A stretch of 64,000 nt of DNA from Cryobacterium lactosi (GTDB taxonomy: Bacteria; Actinomycetota; Actinomycetes; Actinomycetales; Microbacteriaceae). The stretch spans positions 1 through 64,000 of the forward strand of contig NZ_SOHM01000034.1 in assembly GCF_004403945.1 (NCBI RefSeq), read 5' to 3'. A program made the position numbers and the translations under genes. The notes below the pieces were generated by a model. The model was given only the letters and a program-made list of their open reading frames with translations, did not search any database and was not told where the DNA came from. Shown here piece by piece: positions 58,690 to 64,000 of this stretch (the stretch's first letter is position 1; each line of letters begins with the position of its first letter).

Positions 58690-59586
58690 ATGCACCCGTT
58701 CCCGACTCCGCCCCGAGAGGTCCTGATCGGCGACGCCGCGGCGTTCGTCGGCATCACTCCCCGGGCGATCCGCCACTACCACCAGGTCGGCGTGCTGCCC
58801 GAGCGGGAGCGGGGCAGCGACGGCCGCCGCCGGTATGGCTACGCGGAGATCATCCGGCTGCTCTGGATCCGACGTATGGCCGATGCAGGGATCGCCCTCG
58901 ACGACATCCGCGACGCGTTCGCCGGCGCTGCACCGGGCGGTGCCGGCGGCGAGGACGAGATCGCAGGCGTCCTCGCGCGGCTGGAGGACACCCTCGCCGC
59001 GCAGGAGGCCGAGCTGCAGCGGAAGCGCGTCTCGGTGCAGCGCATGCGGACCCTCGGCAGCCGAGTGGGACTGCTCGACGATCTCGTCTCCGGCCGCCTC
59101 GAGGGCGCGCCCGAGGGCTCGTTGCGCCAGGACGACCTGGACGTCCTGCTGGTCACCGAACGAATCTTCGGTCCGCTCGGCGCCGTCATGCAGGCGGGCC
59201 GCTTCCTCGCTCTGGCCCTCGATCCCGGGCTACGCGCCGAGTCCGACCGCGTCGACGCCGCCGAGGAGGCGCTCGACGACACGGTCGCCGTCGACGACCC
59301 CCGGGTGGCGCAGGTGGCGGCCGAGCGGCACGCTTTCGAGACCGCGCTGATGCGCGTCATCGAGGAGTCCGGTCAGCTGCAGGAGGACGACGCTATTTTC
59401 AACGCCTGGGACGAGCTGCACCCGCCCGAGGACGTCGACGCGGCGCCCGACCCCAACCCGGCAGAGGGCTCCCGCGTGAGGAGCGCGGCGGAGATCATCC
59501 GGAGCATGCCCTACGACTTCTCCCCGGCCCGCCTGCGAAGCATGGAGCTGGCGGTGCAACTCGGCGCGGCGGCGGCGGCGCCCTAA
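58690..59586 (+). CDS. MerR-family regulator
   Basis: 298-aa regulator. The MerR winged helix is LIGDAAAFVGITPRAIRHYHQVGVLPERERGSDGRRRYGYAEIIRLLWIRRMADAGIALDDIRDAF (about residues 12-78). A coiled-coil linker (LARLEDTLAAQEAELQRKRVSVQRMRTL) and an Asp/Glu-rich C-terminal domain follow. No metal-binding Cys is visible, so the signal is likely a small molecule. GAGAGG precedes ATG 58690. No target gene is divergent. Confidence 0.88.
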   Translation: MHPFPTPPREVLIGDAAAFVGITPRAIRHYHQVGVLPERERGSDGRRRYGYAEIIRLLWIRRMADAGIALDDIRDAFAGAAPGGAGGEDEIAGVLARLEDTLAAQEAELQRKRVSVQRMRTLGSRVGLLDDLVSGRLEGAPEGSLRQDDLDVLLVTERIFGPLGAVMQAGRFLALALDPGLRAESDRVDAAEEALDDTVAVDDPRVAQVAAERHAFETALMRVIEESGQLQEDDAIFNAWDELHPPEDVDAAPDPNPAEGSRVRSAAEIIRSMPYDFSPARLRSMELAVQLGAAAAAP

Positions 59587-59756
59587 GCGGCGCCCTAATT
59601 GGGCCTGCAGCCTCGGCAAGGTACCGATCGACTCGATGAGCCATGGGCTTGCGGGGTATTCGGTCGCACTGGACTCCCAGTCGCTGTGGGCGCGTGTTCA
59701 GGGAATGCGGCATTGCCTCCTTCGACCCGTACTGGCGGCTTCATGCGTCTTGTATG

Positions 59757-59789
59757 CCAGGGGTTTCGACACATTGAGCTTATGAGACA
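59757..59789 (+). repeat. 33-base motif, copy 1
   Basis: CCAGGGGTTTCGACACATTG then AGCTTATGAGACA. It shares 27 of 33 bases with copy 2 in the same orientation, 2.7 kb away. The pattern resembles recombination-site half-sites of serine resolvases (inference). Confidence 0.5.
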
Positions 59790-59824
59790 CGCGAATGGGA
59801 AGCGCAAGTCGTTAAGGTCGCAGT

Positions 59825-60559
59825 GTGGCTGTCAAAAATGTGTGGGTATCGGATTCAGGTGAGGGGCCCCCTCTGTTGGTCTTGCATCCAGGTGGAACCG
59901 ATTCGCGCGCCATGGTGATGGTGTGCGCGGAGTTTTCTGGTTACCGTCGGCTTCTGGTTGACCGTCCTGGGCACGGACGCTCGGCCGACGTCGTCGGGCC
60001 GTGGTCCTTCGCGCAGATGGCTGATGAGATGGCTGAGGTTCTCGATGACCGGAACGTCGCCAATGCTCATGTTCTCGGGTGGAGCGATGGGGCAATAGTC
60101 GGGCTTTACCTGGCGCTTCGCCGTCCGGACTTGGTCTCAACGCTGGTATTTGGCGGAGCGGTTTTCCACCATGACGGGTGGTTGGACGGCGTTCTCAGTG
60201 AGGAGGACCCGCCGCAGTTCATGGGGGAGTCCTACGCCGAACTGTCACCGGACGGTGCTGATCACTGGGAAGTCGTCGTTCGCAAGGCGGTCGAGCTCCA
60301 CCAGCTCGAACCGAATCTCAACCTGAGTCACCTTGCAAACGTAAGGGCCCCAGTTCTCATCATTGTCGGTGATGACGACGAGGTGAAGTTCAGTCACTTG
60401 CTCGAGATGTACGACGCGCTTCCAAACGCAGAGCTAGCCGTGGTCCCGCGATCGACACACGGTCTAGTTGTCGAGAAGCCAGACATTCTGGCTCGATTCG
60501 CCCGAGACCTACACCGCTCGGATCGAACAAACGGCGTTGCGCCTCTGCGAAGGAGATGA
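59825..60559 (+). CDS. Alpha/beta hydrolase
   Basis: 244-aa hydrolase. Starts MAVKNVWVSDSGEGPPLLVLHPGGTDSR; nucleophile in VLGWSDGAIVGLYLA, acid in IVGDDDEVKF and base in PRSTHGLV. GC is lower than the flanking core genes, suggesting transfer. GTG 59825 follows AAGG. Substrate unknown. Confidence 0.88.
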   Translation: MAVKNVWVSDSGEGPPLLVLHPGGTDSRAMVMVCAEFSGYRRLLVDRPGHGRSADVVGPWSFAQMADEMAEVLDDRNVANAHVLGWSDGAIVGLYLALRRPDLVSTLVFGGAVFHHDGWLDGVLSEEDPPQFMGESYAELSPDGADHWEVVVRKAVELHQLEPNLNLSHLANVRAPVLIIVGDDDEVKFSHLLEMYDALPNAELAVVPRSTHGLVVEKPDILARFARDLHRSDRTNGVAPLRRR

Positions 60560-60603
60560 CTGCGGATCCGTTCACCAGCCGCCCCGCGAGCGGCTTCGGG
60601 CGT

Positions 60604-61008
60604 CTACCGCGCGGGGAAGGTTCCCTCGTAGTCTTGCCAAGTCCAAGCGAGCGCTTCCATCGCCCACCGTTGACTTTCTATGGGGGCGTCATGACCCGCG
60701 AAGTCCATGACGATGAAGTTGACGACGAAGCCGTCATCTAGCGTCGCGGCGTACTCGGCAGCTCTTTCACGACTGCCGAATCGGAGGTACGACGCTTCAT
60801 CAGTCGTGAAGGCCTCGACGCAGTCAACGGTTGCTCCGCATTTGTCCGCGGTGACATCCTGAGGATTGGTCGTGGCATCCAGTTCGTACTCAGCATTCAC
60901 CACTGCCTCGACGGTGAGCGCGCTTTGGTTGTCGATGAGCGTGCACCCTGCCAGAGCAACTCCGACGAGGAGGAGAGACGGCACTGCGAGCAGCGTGCGA
61001 CTGGGCAT
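60604..61008 (-). CDS. Predicted lipoprotein
   Basis: 134-aa exported protein. The signal peptide ends in the lipobox VALAGC. The mature domain has DKCGATVDCVEAFTTDEASYLRFGSRERAAEY with two Cys and a motif reminiscent of a small cystatin-like fold. Function unknown. ATG 61008 is preferred over 61044 by the hydrophobic start. Confidence 0.75.
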   Translation of the reverse strand: MPSRTLLAVPSLLLVGVALAGCTLIDNQSALTVEAVVNAEYELDATTNPQDVTADKCGATVDCVEAFTTDEASYLRFGSRERAAEYAATLDDGFVVNFIVMDFAGHDAPIESQRWAMEALAWTWQDYEGTFPAR

Positions 61009-61086
61009 GGCCTCAGTATGCCGTGCTGCTCGGCTGTACCGCATCCGATGGCTTGTGCGGCGTCTCGTGTGCTCGACGCGATTTCT

Positions 61087-61335
61087 TCACTTGGGGCGGA
61101 ATTGGGGCAAAATCACCGCGATGTCGTAGACCTCAACCTCAAGCAGACGCACTAACTCATCTCCCGTCGCCAACCATCGAGTCTGATTCCTGGATTCGTC
61201 CCAGCCGTCAAACGGGTCAAAGTGACGTTGCCAGAAGAGCGACCAGTCGTTAAGGCGTCGGCCCAGTTCAGAGGAGACGCCATCGGGATTCGTTTCGTCG
61301 GGATTCCCCAGCTAAGGCGCACCGGGAGTGCTCAT
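61087..61335 (-). pseudogene. 82-codon gene with in-frame TAG at codon 8
   Basis: ATG 61335 follows GGAAGGG by 5 bases. The reading is MSTPGAP, TAG (61314-61312), then LGNPDETNPDGVSSELGRR, LNDWSLFWQRHFDPFDGWDE and SRNQTRWLATGDELVRLLE to a TGA at 61087. The post-stop part is clearly coding by composition and has a good ribosome site only before the TAG. A CAG-to-TAG change would account for it. Confidence 0.6.
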
Positions 61336-61417
61336 TTGTCCCTTCCGACGAGAACGGCCGCAAGGGTGCGTTATCTGCGACAGTCTTCCGGGCTTCATTC
61401 CCCCACAGTATCCACGC

Positions 61418-62077
61418 CTACTGCCCTTCGGGTCCAGCGGAGAGGTGCTTTGCGAAGGCTAATGATGCGGACCCGGCCAGTTCGGTCGGTCGCACCGGGC
61501 GCCCGGACAGTGCCAGCAGGAGAGCCAGCGCGGTTGCATGCACATCGGGACCAGAGCCCGAAAAGAAGTCGGCGTCGACAGCGACGAGGCGAAAGCCTGC
61601 GGCCCGCTCCCTGCCTCCACCCATCGAAACTGACGTCTTGAGCTGATGCCGCAGCGCCGGGAGCACGTGATGGAGCGGATACTCGCGCTGCACTCCCAGC
61701 GGGCGACGAACGTCCTCCCCGTGCACGATGGCCTCCACGAGACGAGTCGCCGGCGCGGCTGGCGGCGTCTTCGTCTCCGTGACGATCCGACCGAACTCAG
61801 CGAGCGTCTCCGCGGGACTTGCCCGCCGTTCGCGCACCACGCCGACCGCGTTGTCGCGGTCGAAATCGAACCGTGCGACCAGCATTCGTCGGGCGAAGCC
61901 CAGCCGAGTGGTCTTGGCCGAATCGATCAAGTGGGACACAACGTCGTGAACGTCCCACCCCGGGCACAGCGACGCCTCCGCCCACCGGTGCACCGGAACG
62001 TGGGAGAGATCCGATCTCAGTGCGCGTCGTTCCTCGTGCACTGCCGCCCACACTCTGGCCCATTCCTGAGAAGACAT
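61418..62077 (-). CDS. Mycothiol-dependent maleylpyruvate isomerase-family protein
   Basis: 219-aa MDMPI_N/DinB-fold protein. SSQEWARVWAAVHEERRALRSDL, SLCPGWDVHDVVSHLID (His of the metal site) and LVEAIVHGEDVRRPLGVQREYPLHHVLPAL (second and third ligand candidates) match the family. It probably uses mycothiol; substrate unknown. ATG 62077 is chosen because the family start SSQEW begins there. Confidence 0.85.
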   Translation of the reverse strand: MSSQEWARVWAAVHEERRALRSDLSHVPVHRWAEASLCPGWDVHDVVSHLIDSAKTTRLGFARRMLVARFDFDRDNAVGVVRERRASPAETLAEFGRIVTETKTPPAAPATRLVEAIVHGEDVRRPLGVQREYPLHHVLPALRHQLKTSVSMGGGRERAAGFRLVAVDADFFSGSGPDVHATALALLLALSGRPVRPTELAGSASLAFAKHLSAGPEGQ

Positions 62078-62271
62078 GCCGCAACTCAACCACGATCGCA
62101 GGGATGACTGCACGCGTCTGCAGTAAATAGGGGCGTGCATCAACGGCGAGCTGTGCCGTGACTAGGTCATTTCACAATGCTTCCAGGTGGCCGGCGCGCA
62201 AGCGGGACCTCCAACGGGTACTCGCGCGGAGGCTGGCGCTTCCGACACTCCCAGATTGCGACGGTGCCCGT

Positions 62272-62469
62272 ATGACTGTCCCGACATCAAGCGCGATCCT
62301 GAACGTGATTGCCTGGCAAGCCGATGCCCTCATCATCGTGCTCACCGCAGCAGGCGCGCTGACCGTCCTCCACGCAACCGCTGGAGTTGAATCGGCACTG
62401 TGGCTAGCCGCCTGCATCGGAGTTGTGGTGGCCCTCGCCGGGCGCCGCATCCGCGCCTTCGCGGTATAA
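62272..62469 (+). CDS. 65-aa two-helix membrane protein
   Basis: MTVPTSSAILNVIAWQADAL followed by two helices (about residues 12-32 and 38-60) and GRRIRAFAV. A longer frame from 62158 adds an Arg-rich segment without ribosome site. Function unknown. Confidence 0.45.
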   Translation: MTVPTSSAILNVIAWQADALIIVLTAAGALTVLHATAGVESALWLAACIGVVVALAGRRIRAFAV

Positions 62470-62518
62470 CGCCCGGCGGACCGTCGACAGGTGCAGGTCT
62501 GTGAGTCTGTCGCGTATC

Positions 62519-62551
62519 CCATGGGTGTCGACACACGGAGGTTACGAGACA
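62519..62551 (+). repeat. 33-base motif, copy 2
   Basis: CCATGGGTGTCGACACACGG then AGGTTACGAGACA, 27 of 33 bases identical to copy 1 at 59757. It contains the perfect dyad TGTCGACA. Confidence 0.5.
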
Positions 62552-62678
62552 AGAGCGAAGTGCCGACTGTCGTTATATTCCCCGCAAGAGGAACCCTTTG
62601 CGGACGGTGTTAGCCGACTGCACCCATTCTTGCTGCGGGATCGATTCCCGGTGGCCATCCGTTTTCAGAGCCGATTGG

Positions 62679-63650
62679 TTAGAGGCCGAAATGCTCTTTG
62701 TCATATGCCATGAGTGAGAGCACTTCCCAGGCGGTGTGTGCCGCCACTAGTCCTGTCAAAGCTGCGTGGTCGTAGGCTGGCGCCACTTCTACGATGTCCG
62801 CACCCAGGATCCCAATGCCAGTCAGCCCTCGAAGGGTGGCGAATAACTCTCGGGTGGAGAGTCCGGCGACTTCCGGTGTGCCGGTAGCTGGCGCATGGGC
62901 CGGGTCGAGGACGTCGATATCGATGGAGATGTAGATCGGTCCACCCTCAACACGATTGCGGATGCGCTCGACGATCGTCGCCGCTCCGTCTGTTTCGTAA
63001 TCGTCAGCGCGGATGATCTGGAATCCCAGCACTCCGTCGGCTTCAAGTTCGTCCTTGTCGTAGACACCACCCCGGAGCCCAACGTGGATGCATCTTTCGA
63101 GATCCAGCAGCCCTTCCTCGGCTGCGCGTCTAAACGGCGATCCGTGCCAGATCGGAGCTCCGAAATGCGTGTCCCAGGTGTCTAGGTGGGCATCAAAGTG
63201 GATGACGCCGACAGGCCCGTTCTTCTTGGCAACCGCCCGAAGCAAGGGGAGAGCGATCGTGTGGTCTCCGCCAAGCGTGACCAGTCGAATCCCTTGTTCC
63301 GCGTACTCGTCCGCCGACTTCTCAATCGATGCCACCGCCGCCTCGATGCTGTACGGGGTGACTCCGAGGTCACCGGCGTCAACGACCTGATTTACCTTGA
63401 ACGGGTACACGTCGTGAGTCTGGTGATAAGGGTGAAGTTGCCGGGAGGCTTCGCGAATGTGGTTCGGTCCGAAGCGCGCGCCGGGCCGAAAACTGGTGCC
63501 GGCGTCAAACGGAATGCCCAGTACTGCCACGTCCGCCCGTCGAACGTCTTCGATACGCGGAAGGAGGGCGAACGTCGCGAGACCCGCATAGCGCGGGTAG
63601 TCAGGGATGTCGCGCTGGCCTATGGGAACGCTCTTCGCTGAGTCAGACAT
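62679..63650 (-). CDS. speB: Agmatinase-like ureohydrolase
   Basis: 323-aa manganese ureohydrolase. Ligand motifs are GGDHTIALPLLRA, HFDAHLDTWDTH and SIDIDVLDPAHAPATGTPE, all canonical. FDAGTSFRPGARFGPNHIREASRQL is the agmatinase-group start. Agmatine, guanidinobutyrate or guanidinopropionate are possible substrates. It is upstream of no other polyamine gene here, but the neighbour on the same strand is a membrane protein that may be its permease. Confidence 0.9.
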   Translation of the reverse strand: MSDSAKSVPIGQRDIPDYPRYAGLATFALLPRIEDVRRADVAVLGIPFDAGTSFRPGARFGPNHIREASRQLHPYHQTHDVYPFKVNQVVDAGDLGVTPYSIEAAVASIEKSADEYAEQGIRLVTLGGDHTIALPLLRAVAKKNGPVGVIHFDAHLDTWDTHFGAPIWHGSPFRRAAEEGLLDLERCIHVGLRGGVYDKDELEADGVLGFQIIRADDYETDGAATIVERIRNRVEGGPIYISIDIDVLDPAHAPATGTPEVAGLSTRELFATLRGLTGIGILGADIVEVAPAYDHAALTGLVAAHTAWEVLSLMAYDKEHFGL

Positions 63651-63817
63651 GTGGACGACGCTACCAACAAGAAGGCGCGTGGGCCCGAATGCCGGAGGGT
63701 GGCAGGTCGTCAGCGGTCGAGCCTGGCGAGACCTTGGGAAGCTACTACCTCATCACGGCGAAGACCTAGATGGGCGACCGGCACTGCGAAGGGAGCCCCT
63801 ATGAACTCCAGAGTCAG

Positions 63818-64000
63818 CTACTGCCTCGATTGCGCTGAGAGCTCTTTCCAGTTCGGTCGAACCTGCCATGCCACGAAGGCACTCGCTGCAAGGAATGCAC
63901 CAAGCGCGGCCGGGATCCAGGGCTGAATGGAGGCATCCGGACCAAGGCTGGCGGGCAGGACCAATATCAGAGTGGCAGCAGATGCAACCACAAGGATGAA
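63818..64000 (-). CDS. C-terminus of a membrane protein, cut by window edge
   Basis: The last 60 residues: a helix (FILVVASAATLILVLPASLG), PDASIQPWIPAALGAFLAAS and a basic tail (WQVRPNWKELSAQSRQ) before TAG at 63820-63818. Two helices and the tail suggest a transporter. It is 167 bases from speB on the same strand, so it may be an amine or amino-acid permease, but this is a guess. Confidence 0.6.
   Translation of the reverse strand, partial: FILVVASAATLILVLPASLGPDASIQPWIPAALGAFLAASAFVAWQVRPNWKELSAQSRQ

Noticed and set aside
63651..63926. 91-aa plus-strand open frame
   Set aside because: Overlaps the C-terminus of the membrane protein on the other strand, which has clear helices; composition is not coding-like.

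Overview
The window is high-GC DNA with GTG and TTG starts, dense gene packing and many 1-8 base stop/start overlaps. Gene content is typical of an actinobacterium: paired GAF-ANTAR regulators, mycothiol-dependent-isomerase-like proteins, CGNR zinc finger, CsoR-CopZ-CopA, FurA-KatA and a siderophore-interacting flavoprotein. Codon use and content point to a Microbacteriaceae member, perhaps Cryobacterium or a relative. That placement is an inference. No rRNA, tRNA, CRISPR array or intact transposase was seen.

Region by region. 1-9.7 kb: end of an amidase, an MMPL exporter divergent from its MarR regulator, a fur-katA operon behind a perfect 21-base palindrome, an unlisted 54-aa repeat peptide, an iron-boxed siderophore-interacting protein, a flavin disulfide reductase and a crotonase. 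9.7-19.2 kb: ureohydrolase, F420/NADP-type reductase, PspA, a tightly overlapping four-gene operon (alpha/beta hydrolase, M20 peptidase, acetyltransferase, sarcosine-oxidase-like enzyme), a TPM-domain membrane protein and a class I glutamine amidotransferase. Two families of long palindromic elements sit at gene 3' ends here. 19.2-35.6 kb: two TetR/MFS export pairs, the copper module, an ABC-F protein preceded by an apparent leader-peptide attenuator, an ABC1 kinase-like protein and metabolite transporters. 35.6-49.8 kb: zinc metalloprotease, lipoprotein, stand-alone maltokinase-cap-like protein, sulfatase-modifying-factor fold protein, thioredoxin, a three-domain PTS permease, NYN-LOTUS protein, two ANTAR regulators beside pgi, and a Y-family polymerase.

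49.8-64 kb looks more plastic. GC is lower, spacing is looser, there are several orphan small ORFs, and at least three interrupted genes: an SdpI-family gene with a frameshift, an 82-codon gene with an in-frame TAG at codon 8, and a two-frame remnant near 57.7 kb. Two copies of a 33-base motif lie 2.7 kb apart. The window ends in agmatinase and the C-terminus of a membrane protein.

The most noteworthy regulatory structure is upstream of the ABC-F gene. An 11-residue leader ORF ends inside the first of three mutually complementary segments, and the third segment contains the ribosome-binding site. This looks like a translational attenuator.
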